Below the pieces are notes generated by a model. That model saw only the letters and a list, made by a program, of their open reading frames with translations. It was not told the DNA's origin and made no database searches. The position numbers and the translations under genes were made by a program. From assembly GCA_039815145.1 (NCBI GenBank), contig JBCBZW010000009.1, positions 1 to 64,000 on the forward strand: 64,000 nt of DNA. Direction: 5' to 3'. The first letter of the stretch is position 1. The number at the start of each line of letters is the position of its first letter. Positions 50,972 through 59,861 of this stretch are shown here, piece by piece. The stretch is from Pseudomonadota bacterium. Its GTDB lineage: Bacteria; Pseudomonadota; Gammaproteobacteria; Steroidobacterales; JBCBZW01.

Positions 50972-53411
50972 AGCTCGCGGCAGCTGACAGGGGTGGCGAG
51001 GTGTCGAAGGCGCCGCCGGTCGCGCTGCCCTCGAGCTCCTCAGCCCACTGCAGATCCCCCGTGTAGCGCCACAGGCGATCGCCGTCGATGCTGAACAAGT
51101 GCAGCCAACCGTTATCGAAGAGGTCGCGTACGCCGTCGTGGCGGCCGAGGATCTCACTGATCGCCTCGCGCGGGGCCTCGGCGATCACGGACAGGCGCAG
51201 CGGTTCGTGCTGGTAGCCCTCGCCGTCGTGCACCGACTGCCAGGGCAGACCCGCGCGCAGCAGGCCGCCGTTGCCCTCGACCACGCCGATGCCGCCGACC
51301 ACGTTGTGCAGCAGCTTGTTACCGCCGCCGAACACCTCGGGGCTCACGCTCGAGCCGTAGTACTGCAGGCTGATCCAACTCGCCACCACCACGGGGGCGG
51401 TGAGGATGAGCTCCAGCACGCCGAAGCCCTCGTCCTGCTGCCAGTCGTAGTTGTGCAGGAAGGCGCGACCGCCAAGGTCGTGGCCGGCCGTGCGACCGCG
51501 CGGGGCGGCGATGAAGGCGCGGCAGCCGGCGAGGGCCCACTCGGGCCGGGTCTCGGCCCAGTCGCCGCTGCGCGCGGAGACCTCGTCGCCGCTCTCGGCG
51601 CGGGGCAGGCTCAGGGCACGCTCGCCGCGTGTCACCTGACCGGCGCTGCGAAGCCAGGTCCGCACCTGCGCGAGGTCCTCGGCGTGCTCCGTGGACGGCG
51701 AATCGTCGGCGTAGAGGGTGACGGCGTCGGTGGTGGTGTCGTGCAGGGCACCGACGAACCAGGTGTCTTCGGGGATCTCGAGACCGCCGTCGCGCAGGCC
51801 CTGGCGCACGTCGCCATCGTTGAGCAGGCCTGCGAGTAGCCGCGCGTTGACCTCACCCGAGTAGCCGCCACAGGCGCCGCAGTGCAGGGCGCTGGCGTGG
51901 GGGTTGTTGACCACGTTGGCGCCGTGGCCGGCGAGCACCACCACGCGAGCGAAGTTGTCCGTGAGGGACATCGCGCTGAGTACGGTACGCGCAGCGGCGA
52001 TGCGCTGCTCCAGGTGGAGGTCGGGATCGAGACGCGGGGCGGGATCCGTGGGCGCCGCATCGTGGGCGCTGCCGCCGAGGGAGTCGCGGATCAGCTTCAC
52101 GATGTACAGCGGGCCGGAGGCCTCGACGAACGCGAAGGACGACACCGCCGCCAACTTGAAACGACCCCAGGCGCGCGTGGCGCGGGCCTTGATGCGGCTA
52201 GCGAATGCCTTGGGCTCGTGATCGCAGGTGCCGGACACCGAGTGCACGCCCGCGTTCAAGAGCACCGGCAGGCGGTGCTCCGCGGTGTCCGAGGCGAAGC
52301 GCTTGTGCGAGGTGGCGATGCCGAAGAAGCCGGCGAAGCCAAGGGTCTCGATGCGTGCGTCCAGACCCTCCAGGGCGCGTCGGAAGACCTCCGAGCGCAC
52401 ATCGATGCAGAAGGCGGCCTGCAGGGCCGGGCGGGTGCGATCGCCATCGTCGGCGGCGACCGGCCCCAGGTTCAGCTTGCCGGCGATGTCGCACTGCGCG
52501 GCGCGCTCGGCTGCTTCCTGGAGAATGGCGTCCAGCCATAGCTCAGCATCCGCTTCCAACGGCGTTGAGTGCTCTGCACGCGTGACCAACCACTGTTCCG
52601 TGAGAGCCTCACGGTGTTGCTCGTAGAGTGCCAGCTCGTAGGTGAGTCGGATCGCCAACAGGTCGATCGCGGTCTCGTCGCTGGTGCCGGCCAGCTCCGC
52701 CTGCCACAGGTGATAGCGCGCCACCTGGGCCCAGCCGTTCACGGTCATCAGCAGCTGGTGGAAGTAGGTGTCGAGGGCCTCGGCGTCGAGACCCAGGCCG
52801 TCGACGGCGCGGGCGATGGCTTCGCTGGCGCTATCCGGCGCCTCGGCGACGCGCTGGGCAAAGCCCGCAAGGCCGTGGATCTCGGGCGTGAGGTCGTGGG
52901 TGGCGGTGGCCCGCCAGGCGGTCCAGGCGTTGCGCCCGCGCGGGGCGCTCCAGAGGGCTTGGCCCGCATCGAAATAGCCCGCGGCCCAGTGACCGACACG
53001 TTCGGCGATCAGGCGTGGCCAGTCGGTGCCGCTCTCCTGAGCGGCGAGTTCCGCCACCGTGGGCAACGCCTTCGGCGCCGGAGCCGGGGTGGCCGCGGCC
53101 GCTTTCAGGGCCTCCACGTCCTGCGGACGCAGGTGGTCCGGCGCTTTGGCTAAGGCATCGGCTAGGTGATCATCGGTGATGGTGCCGGCGGCGATACGCT
53201 CGAGGTACCAGCTGCGCGGCATGGTGATCGGGCACCCGGCCACGCGGGCCAGGCGGGCACCGGTCCGCGCCAGGGTGTCGCCGGTCTGCCCCAGGTAGGG
53301 GTTGACGGCGACGGAGGAGGCCAGGGGCCACACGGGGGGCACGGCGCGCACAGCCGCGTCGGCGGCGGCCAGCAGGCCGGTCTGCACAGTCGTCTCTTGT
53401 ACGTTGCTCAT
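50970..53411 (-). CDS. dabA: Inorganic carbon transporter subunit DabA
   Basis: An 813-residue DUF2309/UPF0753 protein. The beta-carbonic-anhydrase-like zinc site is intact: Cys335 and Asp337 (FCIDVRSE), His496 (AGHGANV) and Cys511 ([16 protein letters not shown]). The 15-residue His-Cys spacing matches Halothiobacillus DabA. With DabB it is thought to couple cation-driven membrane energy to one-way hydration of CO2 to bicarbonate, thereby accumulating inorganic carbon. ATG 53411 is preceded by a strong GAGGAGGAAG; an upstream frame of 70 residues is Arg/Pro-rich and antisense to nothing conserved. It lies 11 nt downstream of dabB in one operon. Confidence 0.93.
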   Translation of the reverse strand: MSNVQETTVQTGLLAAADAAVRAVPPVWPLASSVAVNPYLGQTGDTLARTGARLARVAGCPITMPRSWYLERIAAGTITDDHLADALAKAPDHLRPQDVEALKAAAATPAPAPKALPTVAELAAQESGTDWPRLIAERVGHWAAGYFDAGQALWSAPRGRNAWTAWRATATHDLTPEIHGLAGFAQRVAEAPDSASEAIARAVDGLGLDAEALDTYFHQLLMTVNGWAQVARYHLWQAELAGTSDETAIDLLAIRLTYELALYEQHREALTEQWLVTRAEHSTPLEADAELWLDAILQEAAERAAQCDIAGKLNLGPVAADDGDRTRPALQAAFCIDVRSEVFRRALEGLDARIETLGFAGFFGIATSHKRFASDTAEHRLPVLLNAGVHSVSGTCDHEPKAFASRIKARATRAWGRFKLAAVSSFAFVEASGPLYIVKLIRDSLGGSAHDAAPTDPAPRLDPDLHLEQRIAAARTVLSAMSLTDNFARVVVLAGHGANVVNNPHASALHCGACGGYSGEVNARLLAGLLNDGDVRQGLRDGGLEIPEDTWFVGALHDTTTDAVTLYADDSPSTEHAEDLAQVRTWLRSAGQVTRGERALSLPRAESGDEVSARSGDWAETRPEWALAGCRAFIAAPRGRTAGHDLGGRAFLHNYDWQQDEGFGVLELILTAPVVVASWISLQYYGSSVSPEVFGGGNKLLHNVVGGIGVVEGNGGLLRAGLPWQSVHDGEGYQHEPLRLSVIAEAPREAISEILGRHDGVRDLFDNGWLHLFSIDGDRLWRYTGDLQWAEELEGSATGGAFDTSPPLSAAAS

Positions 53412-53422
53412 GATCTTCCTCC

Positions 53423-54964
53423 TCAGGCAGCGGTGCGCGATGGGCGACGGGTGATGGACCAACCGCCGACGAGGCGATCGAACAGGGCGTTTACGTACAG
53501 GCCGTTCGAGAGGTGTACGCGCAAGCCCGCGGCGGCGGGGTGGTAGGCCCACAGGGGGAAGGTGGCTTGGCCCACCGCCACCAGAGCGAAGCTCAGCACC
53601 GACAGCACCATCAGCGCCCACTCAAGGGAGTCCGGCGTCGGCGGCGCCGGCAGCGTGCCGGCGGTGAGCCACTCGGCGGCGTTGTGCAGGGTGAAGTAGG
53701 CGACGGAGGTCACCACCGAGTAGAGCGCCGTGCGACGGGTGAGCTCGCGCGGCGCTGCATCGGCAAAGCCCTGCGCCAGCAGGTAGGCCACGCCCAGCAC
53801 GAGAATGGCGCCGAGCACGATGGCCTGGGCCGACTTGTGATCGAGGCCGAAGGCGAGGCCGATGGCGCAGTAGATCGTGAGTGCCGCGATGAATGACAGG
53901 ACCACCGCGCCCGCGCGCGGGATAGCCACCGGCCCCGGGCGCTGGATCGACGCGACCCGCTCGACCGCGCCGCCAGCGGCGAGGAACGCGTGCGCCTTGT
54001 AGAGCGAGTGGGCAACGATGTGCAGCAAGGCCAGGGCGAACAGGCCGAGACCGCACTGGAGGGTCATGAAGCCCATCTGAGCCACGGTCGACCAGGCGAG
54101 GGAAGTCTTCACGGTCGGCTGGGTCAGCATCACGCAGCTGCCGTACAGCGCGGTGAAGCCACCGATGATCACCAGCACGGCGAGCATGCCGGGCGCCAGC
54201 AGCATCACGTCGGCGAAGCGTAAGAGGAGGAAGCCCCCGGCGTTGATCAAGCCCGCGTGGAGCAGGGCCGACACCGGCGTCGGCGTCTCCATCACCTCCG
54301 TCAGCCAGCCGTGGGTGGGGAACTGGGCCGACTTGAGCAGGGCCGCGATGGCGATCAGGCCTGCCGCCAGGGTGAGCGACGCACTGCTCTCGCCGGTGCT
54401 CGCGGCACTCAGGATGGTGGCGATGTCGCCGGTGCCGAAGGCGTTGGCAAGAAGCACGACAGCGCCGAGTAGCGCACCGTCACTGAGTCGGGCGACGACG
54501 AACTTCTTGGCGGCGGCGCGCTGGGCGGGCACGCGATCGGGGTAGAACAGAAGCAGACGATGCAGCGTCAGGCTCGTGCTCACCCAGGCCACGAACAGTT
54601 GCGTTAGGTTGCCCGCCTGCACGAGGAGGAGTACGGCGGCGAGCGTGAGGCACATCCAGCCCGTGAACGCGCCCTGGCGCGACTCGCCGTCGAGGTAGTT
54701 GCGCGAGTAGCGCAGCACCACCCAGCCGACGAAGCTCACCAACAGCAGCATCAGTACGCTCACCACATCGAGGCGCGAACTCAAGCCCAGCAGGGCGGGG
54801 CTGGTGCCGGGGCCCTGGGTGATCAGCACCAGCCCGGCGCCGAGGCTGCTGGCCATGGCGAACAGAGCCAGGATCTCCGCCACCAAGGGCCCGCGGTTGG
54901 TCGGGCGGCGACCGGGGTTGGCGAAGGAGACGGCGGCGGCAAGCAGCATCAACGCTGGTGCCAC
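53423..54964 (-). CDS. dabB: Inorganic carbon transporter membrane subunit DabB (NuoL/MrpA-like)
   Basis: A 513-residue protein with about 13 hydrophobic helices related to proton-pumping NuoL/MrpA subunits. Landmarks: [64 protein letters not shown] (the channel-helix motif with conserved Lys and Pro residues), and [21 protein letters not shown] 54964 is the furthest in-frame start after a TGA; ATG five codons later is also possible. First gene of dabBA; an FNR-type box lies 82 nt upstream. Confidence 0.92.
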   Translation of the reverse strand: MAPALMLLAAAVSFANPGRRPTNRGPLVAEILALFAMASSLGAGLVLITQGPGTSPALLGLSSRLDVVSVLMLLLVSFVGWVVLRYSRNYLDGESRQGAFTGWMCLTLAAVLLLVQAGNLTQLFVAWVSTSLTLHRLLLFYPDRVPAQRAAAKKFVVARLSDGALLGAVVLLANAFGTGDIATILSAASTGESSASLTLAAGLIAIAALLKSAQFPTHGWLTEVMETPTPVSALLHAGLINAGGFLLLRFADVMLLAPGMLAVLVIIGGFTALYGSCVMLTQPTVKTSLAWSTVAQMGFMTLQCGLGLFALALLHIVAHSLYKAHAFLAAGGAVERVASIQRPGPVAIPRAGAVVLSFIAALTIYCAIGLAFGLDHKSAQAIVLGAILVLGVAYLLAQGFADAAPRELTRRTALYSVVTSVAYFTLHNAAEWLTAGTLPAPPTPDSLEWALMVLSVLSFALVAVGQATFPLWAYHPAAAGLRVHLSNGLYVNALFDRLVGGWSITRRPSRTAA

Positions 54965-55269
54965 GATGGGGGATCATGTACGTCGGCACGGTGGGCTTCC
55001 TCCGAGGCGATTGGGAACGCGGAGGATTAAAGCGCATCGCATCAATTGATCCAGATCAATTTAGTGCCATCTGAATTCCAATAAATAGAATCGAAACAGA
55101 TGCCGCAAATCGGATTACTGGCTTGGCTTTCGCGATAACCGTGCGGAGCACCCGACCGACGGCGAATTCACCCGGTGACGCCTGCCGGCGTCGTCGTCGA
55201 CCAGGGACATCAGGAATTCTGACGCGCGTTGATTATGCTCAATACCGGTCTTTCATCCTGGAAACGTTC
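54965..55269. other. 305-nt divergent control region
   Basis: Apart from the FNR-type box and nearby A/T-rich -10 candidates (55015-55095), nothing else is seen. The plus-strand frame that runs from 55123 into the next gene is Arg-rich and probably not translated. Confidence 0.5.
55046..55059. promoter_or_regulatory. Perfect FNR/Anr-type box between dabB and the divergent gene
   Basis: TTGATCCAGATCAA equals the FNR consensus TTGAT-N4-ATCAA, inside an 18-bp perfect palindrome arm pair (55044-55061). On the plus strand, ATAAAT (55081-55086) has its centre 31 bp from the box centre, close to class II activator spacing. On the minus strand, TTTAAT (complement of 55026-55031) is only 24 bp away. 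Either or both divergent units may be controlled by oxygen limitation. Confidence 0.65.
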
Positions 55270-57813
55270 ATGAATCAGCTCCCATCTGCCGCCTGTATCG
55301 CGCACCTAATGCGTTGTGCAGGTGGGGTCGCGCTCGTGCTCCTTAGCTTGGGTACGGGCCTCGCGCATGCCGCACAGATCAGTGGCTCGCTGATCACCTG
55401 GCACCCCCTTACGGTCGACTTCGTCGGCCCTGAAGCCAATGAGCGGGATGACGCCCCAAACCCCTTCCTCGACTACCGACTGACCGTGGAGTGGACCGGA
55501 CCCGACGGTCAGCTGATCTCCGTGCCCGGGTTCTTCGCCGGTGACGGCAGCGGTGGTGCGACGGGAGATGTCTGGCGCGTACGTTTCGCGCCGGAGGCGC
55601 CCGGCACCTGGCAGTACACGGCGCGCTTTCGAAGCGGTGAGGAAGTGGCCATCTCCCTCGACCCCCAGGCAGGCGAGGCCACCGGGCCCGACGGTGAGAC
55701 TGGCAGCGTCGACATCGCGCCCATCGACCCCGATGCCAGTGGCTTTCTGCCCTGGGGCCGATTGGAGTACGTCGGTGAGCACTACCCGAAGTTTCGCGAC
55801 GGACCCTACTGGCTGAAGGGTGGCGTCGATAGCCCTGAGAACTTCCTCGGCTACGCCGGCTTTCACAACACGGAAGACCAGGGCGGCATCAACTCGGGCT
55901 TCCTCCACGAGTACGCACCCCACCGCCAGGACTTCTCTCCCGGCGATCCCGAGTTTTTCAACGAGCAGAGCGGCGTCGACAGCGAGGGCATCATCGGCGC
56001 CCTGAACTACCTCGCGAGTGCCAAGGTGAACTCCATCTACTTCCTGCCGATGAATCTCGGCGGGGACGGTCAGGAGACCTACCCCTTCGTGGGGCCCGCC
56101 GACGATCGCTTCGACAAGACCCACTACGACATCCGAAAGCTCTACGAATGGAACCTGGTGCTCAATCACGCCCAGGAGCAGGGCATCTCACCGCACTTCG
56201 TGCTGGCGGAGACCGAATCGCCAAACGAGCAATGGCTGGACGACGGAACCCTGGGCGTGGAGCGCAAGCTCTATTATCGCGAGCTCATCGCCCGCTTCGC
56301 CTACCTGCTGACCGGCAAGTGGAACCTCTCCGAAGAGAACGACTACAACGTCTCGGCGCTGCGCGAGTTCGCCGACTACCTGCGCGCCCTCGATTGGTCC
56401 GGCAAGCACATCGCCGTGCACACGAAACCGAACAACTTTCGTGACTACGATGAGATCGTCGGCGAAGACCGCTTCGATGCCACCTCGATCCAGTACGCCC
56501 CGGATCAGGCGGGCGATCACGTGGAGACCTGGCGCCAGAACTCCGCCGCCGTGGGCCGCCCGTGGATCCTCGACATGGACGAGAACAACCCCGCCGGCTC
56601 GGGCCTCAACGATGAGAATGCCGAGGACCTGCGCAAGCGCGTGCTCTACGACGTGTACTTCTCCGGCGGTGCCATCGAGTGGTACTTCGGCTACCACGAC
56701 CTGCCCTTGGGCGGCGACATGCGCACGGAGGACTTCCGCACCCGCGCGGAGATGTACGACTACATGTGGTACGCCCGGCGCTTCCTCGAGGAGCAGGTGC
56801 CGTTCTGGGAGATGGCCCCGAACGACGCGCTCCTGAGCGGCGAGGCCGGCGCCTTCGGCGGTGGCGAGGTGCTCGCCAAGGTGGGCGAGGCCTACGCGAT
56901 CTATTTGCCCGACGCCGATCCGGCAGGCTCTCTGGATTTAGGCGGCGTGGCGGGCAGCTTCGTGCGTCGCTGGTACGACCCCGTCACCGGCGAGTTCGCA
57001 GGTGAGCCACTCACCCTGCTCGGCGGCGCGCCGGCCGCCTTGGGCACATCGCCCTCACGCCCCTCGGAAGACTGGGTGGCCTTGATCCTGCGCGACGACG
57101 ACGCCCCGCCGCCGCCCCCGCCGGACTTCGCCGTGGTGGAGCTCGCCTTGATCGACGCGGACTTGGATCAGCCGATCCCCGACCAGGACCCCCTGGCCGA
57201 CGGCGCTACCCTCAACCTCGCGACGCTCCCCACCCGCAACCTCAACGTGGTGGCGCGCACGGACGGTGAGATCGGCAGCGTTCGCTTCCTCCTCGACGGT
57301 GCCGTGTTCTCCACGGAGAACGTCGCGCCCTACGCCCTCGCTGGCGACAGCAACGGCGACTTCAACGCCTGGACCCCGCCCCTCGGCGAGCTCACGATCA
57401 CGGCCACGGCCTACGCTGGGGAAGGCGCTGGCGGCGAGGTGGGCGGCAGCGTGATGATCACCCTCGACGTGGTGGACGAGGCACCGCCCCCACCCGTGTT
57501 CACCTTGTCGCCCACGGCCCCCGGTGAGGCCGGCGTGGTGAACGAGTGGGAGACCCTCAATGGCTCGCCCGGCGGCGTCAGCCTGATCTTCGCCGCGGGC
57601 AACGAAGGCGACACGCCGATCACCGTGGGCAACTGTGAGGTCACCCTCGCCCTGGCGTCCGAGCGGCGTCTCGCGGGCGCTCAGGCCGACCCCGAGGGTC
57701 GCGCCCTGGCTTCGCGTCCACTGCCGATTAGCCTGGCCGGACGCACGCTCTACTTCCAGGCCCTCGATCTGCAGAGCTGCACCCTCAGCAACGTCACCCA
57801 AAGCACCCTGTGA
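55270..57813 (+). CDS. Secreted DUF5060-type glycoside-hydrolase-like protein
   Basis: An 847-residue exported protein. Signal peptide (VALVLLSLGTGLAHA); DUF5060-like beta domain (about 35-140: WHPLTVDFVGP, VWRVRFAPEAPGTWQYTARF); TIM-barrel catalytic-type domain (about 175-560: GRLEYVGEHYPKFRDGPYWLKG, NSIYFLPMNLGGDGQE, ISPHFVLAETE, PWILDMDENN); a small C-terminal barrel-cap domain; a Pro linker and Ig-like domain (about 620-735: VVARTDGEIGSVRFLLDGAVFS); and a final module (about 745-847) shared with the next protein. It probably degrades an extracellular polysaccharide. The ATG has only a weak ribosome site (CTGGAAA). Confidence 0.8.
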   Translation: MNQLPSAACIAHLMRCAGGVALVLLSLGTGLAHAAQISGSLITWHPLTVDFVGPEANERDDAPNPFLDYRLTVEWTGPDGQLISVPGFFAGDGSGGATGDVWRVRFAPEAPGTWQYTARFRSGEEVAISLDPQAGEATGPDGETGSVDIAPIDPDASGFLPWGRLEYVGEHYPKFRDGPYWLKGGVDSPENFLGYAGFHNTEDQGGINSGFLHEYAPHRQDFSPGDPEFFNEQSGVDSEGIIGALNYLASAKVNSIYFLPMNLGGDGQETYPFVGPADDRFDKTHYDIRKLYEWNLVLNHAQEQGISPHFVLAETESPNEQWLDDGTLGVERKLYYRELIARFAYLLTGKWNLSEENDYNVSALREFADYLRALDWSGKHIAVHTKPNNFRDYDEIVGEDRFDATSIQYAPDQAGDHVETWRQNSAAVGRPWILDMDENNPAGSGLNDENAEDLRKRVLYDVYFSGGAIEWYFGYHDLPLGGDMRTEDFRTRAEMYDYMWYARRFLEEQVPFWEMAPNDALLSGEAGAFGGGEVLAKVGEAYAIYLPDADPAGSLDLGGVAGSFVRRWYDPVTGEFAGEPLTLLGGAPAALGTSPSRPSEDWVALILRDDDAPPPPPPDFAVVELALIDADLDQPIPDQDPLADGATLNLATLPTRNLNVVARTDGEIGSVRFLLDGAVFSTENVAPYALAGDSNGDFNAWTPPLGELTITATAYAGEGAGGEVGGSVMITLDVVDEAPPPPVFTLSPTAPGEAGVVNEWETLNGSPGGVSLIFAAGNEGDTPITVGNCEVTLALASERRLAGAQADPEGRALASRPLPISLAGRTLYFQALDLQSCTLSNVTQSTL

Positions 57814-57898
57814 CACGCGGCAAGCACCGATAGGTCGCCCGCTATCGAATGGTGCTCTGTGCATGGTGGCAACGGCGAGATTGCTGCACACTGCCCCG

Positions 57899-57940
57899 GC
57901 TGCATGCCCACGGCCGCTTCGTGCGCTGTGGGCATGCAGC
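57899..57940. terminator. Long perfect hairpin between the two secreted-protein genes
   Basis: GCTGCATGCCCAC (57899-57911) pairs perfectly with GTGGGCATGCAGC (57928-57940) around a 16-nt loop. It lies 86 nt after one stop and 42 nt before the next start, so it may terminate the first transcript or stabilise/process a shared one. There is no T-run. Confidence 0.5.
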
Positions 57941-57981
57941 GTTATGGATAACGCCTATCACCAAAAGAGGCAGGATTCCTC

Positions 57982-59814
57982 ATGACGACACCCAAGACAG
58001 CGTGCAAAACGCTGCTACTGCTGCCCTTGAGCATCGCACTCGCGCTCAACACCAACGCCCACGCCCAGGAGCTGCAATCTCTCTATCGTGAAGCCCCCAA
58101 CGATCCCCCGGCCAAGGTTCGCGCGCAGGATGACCCTGCGGCGCGCTCCGCTGCTCGGCGCATCGTGGGCGGTCCCTACGTCAGCGTTCAAGTTAATGTG
58201 GATGCTAACGGTATGAACATCGTGGGCGATGCGGCGAACGAGCCGTCCCTCACGGTGAGCGCCACCGACCCCGACAACATCGCTGTCGGCTGGCGCCAGT
58301 TCGACAGCATCAACTCCGACTTCCGCCAGGCCGGCAACGCCTTCAGCTTCGACGGTGGCCAGAACTGGACAGCCCCCGCCGTCCTCACGCCGGGCGTGTT
58401 CCGCTCAGACCCTGTGCTCGCGAGCTTGAGCGACGGTCGCCTGCTCTACCAGAGCCTGCAGGAGACCTTCGCCGTGGAGACCTTCACCTCCACCAACGGC
58501 GGCGTCTCCTACGGCCCGCCCATCCCGAGCTTCGGCGGGGATAAGAACTGGCTGGCCGTGGACGCCACCGGCGGCCTCGGTGATGGCCATGCCTACGGCA
58601 TCTGGCAGCGCTTCTTCGGCTGCTGCGGCAGCAATGTGCTGACCCGCTCCATCGACGCCAACGACAGCTGGCAGTTCCCCGTCGCCGTGGATTTGAGCCC
58701 GACCTTCGGCACCCTCGCGGTGGGGCCCGACGGCACCCTGTACTCCGCCGGCGTCGACGGCACGTTCACCCAGGATCTCAACCAGTTCGTGGTCTCCCGC
58801 TCGACGGACGCCCAGAACCCGGCGGTCACCCCCAGCTTCAGCGGTGAGCGGGTGGAGATGGGGGGCTCGATGGTGCTCGGCGCTGGTCCCAACCCAGGCG
58901 GTTTGTTAGGTCAGGCCAACGTCATGGTCGACCGCTCGGACGGCGACACGCGCGGCCACGTGTACCTGCTGGCCTCGGTCAACCCGCCGGGGGCCGACCC
59001 CCTCGACGTCAACATCATCCGCAGCACCGATGGTGGTGACACCTGGTCTGCGCCGGTGCGGGTGAATAACGACGCCGGCACCGGATGGCAGTGGCTGGCG
59101 GCGGGCGATGTGGCTCTCGACGGGCGCATCGATGCGATCTGGGCGGATACGCGCAACAGCGGCCAGGAGAACATCTCGGAGATCTTCTACGCCTGGTCTT
59201 ACGACGGCGGCCAGACCTGGCAGGGCAATGAGCCCATCACCCCCGCCTGGGACTCCTTCGTCGGCTTCCCCCGCCAGAGCAAGATCGGTGACTACTACCA
59301 AGTCGTCTCGGGCCGCGAGGATGCGAGCGCCGTGTACTCGGCCACCCTCAACGGTGAGCAGGACGTCTACTACGTGCGCCTGTTCCCGGACTGCAACGAC
59401 AACGGTCGCTCGGACGTCACGGACATCGATACGGGCGACAGCCTCGACACCGATGGCTCCGGCGTGCCGGATGAGTGCGAGGGCATCAGCGGCGGTTTCG
59501 TGCTGAGTGAACCGTCGCCGGGCATCGCCGGGCAGGTGAACGACTTCGCCGTGAGCGGGGCGGGCGCCGATCAGGCCGTGCTGTACTACCTGGGGGCACC
59601 CGCCGGTACGACGCCAGGCCTTGGCCCCTGTGCAGGCGAGGTGATCGAGCTTGGCAACGCCCGCTTGGTCGGCTTCGCGCGAGCGGATGCGGCCGGTGAC
59701 GCCGTGCTCACCCGCGATGTGCCGGCAGGGCTCAGCGGTCGCACGCTGGGCTTGCAGGCGATCGATCTCGGTAGCTGCGCGCTCTCGAACGAGTTGCTGT
59801 TCACCTTCGACTAG
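57982..59814 (+). CDS. Secreted BNR-repeat (sialidase-like propeller) protein
   Basis: A 610-residue exported protein with a signal peptide (LLLPLSIALALNTNAHAQ). A six-bladed sialidase-type propeller is indicated by Asp-boxes: SFDGGQNW, STDGGDTW and SYDGGQTW, plus a degenerate STNGGVSY. The catalytic arginine triad and Tyr/Glu pair of true sialidases are not evident, so it is more likely a binding or structural propeller. Residues about 468-500 form a Ca-binding spacer (DCNDNGRSDVTDIDTGD, then DTDGSGVPDEC). The last 105 residues are the module shared with the upstream protein. Confidence 0.82.
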   Translation: MTTPKTACKTLLLLPLSIALALNTNAHAQELQSLYREAPNDPPAKVRAQDDPAARSAARRIVGGPYVSVQVNVDANGMNIVGDAANEPSLTVSATDPDNIAVGWRQFDSINSDFRQAGNAFSFDGGQNWTAPAVLTPGVFRSDPVLASLSDGRLLYQSLQETFAVETFTSTNGGVSYGPPIPSFGGDKNWLAVDATGGLGDGHAYGIWQRFFGCCGSNVLTRSIDANDSWQFPVAVDLSPTFGTLAVGPDGTLYSAGVDGTFTQDLNQFVVSRSTDAQNPAVTPSFSGERVEMGGSMVLGAGPNPGGLLGQANVMVDRSDGDTRGHVYLLASVNPPGADPLDVNIIRSTDGGDTWSAPVRVNNDAGTGWQWLAAGDVALDGRIDAIWADTRNSGQENISEIFYAWSYDGGQTWQGNEPITPAWDSFVGFPRQSKIGDYYQVVSGREDASAVYSATLNGEQDVYYVRLFPDCNDNGRSDVTDIDTGDSLDTDGSGVPDECEGISGGFVLSEPSPGIAGQVNDFAVSGAGADQAVLYYLGAPAGTTPGLGPCAGEVIELGNARLVGFARADAAGDAVLTRDVPAGLSGRTLGLQAIDLGSCALSNELLFTFD

Positions 59815-59827
59815 CCTAGTAGGCCGC

Positions 59828-59861
59828 GAGGCGGTTCGGCTCGGGTGAGTCGGGCCGCCTC
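59828..59861. terminator. Bidirectional hairpin between convergent genes
   Basis: A 14-bp stem with several G-T pairs (GAGGCGGTTCGGCT with AGTCGGGCCGCCTC) and a 6-nt loop, lying between the BNR-protein stop and the histidine-kinase stop. Confidence 0.5.

Noticed and set aside
57982-59814. Functional sialidase
   Set aside because: Asp-boxes are present, but the arginine triad and the catalytic Tyr/Glu/Asp set are not evident, so only the propeller fold is claimed.
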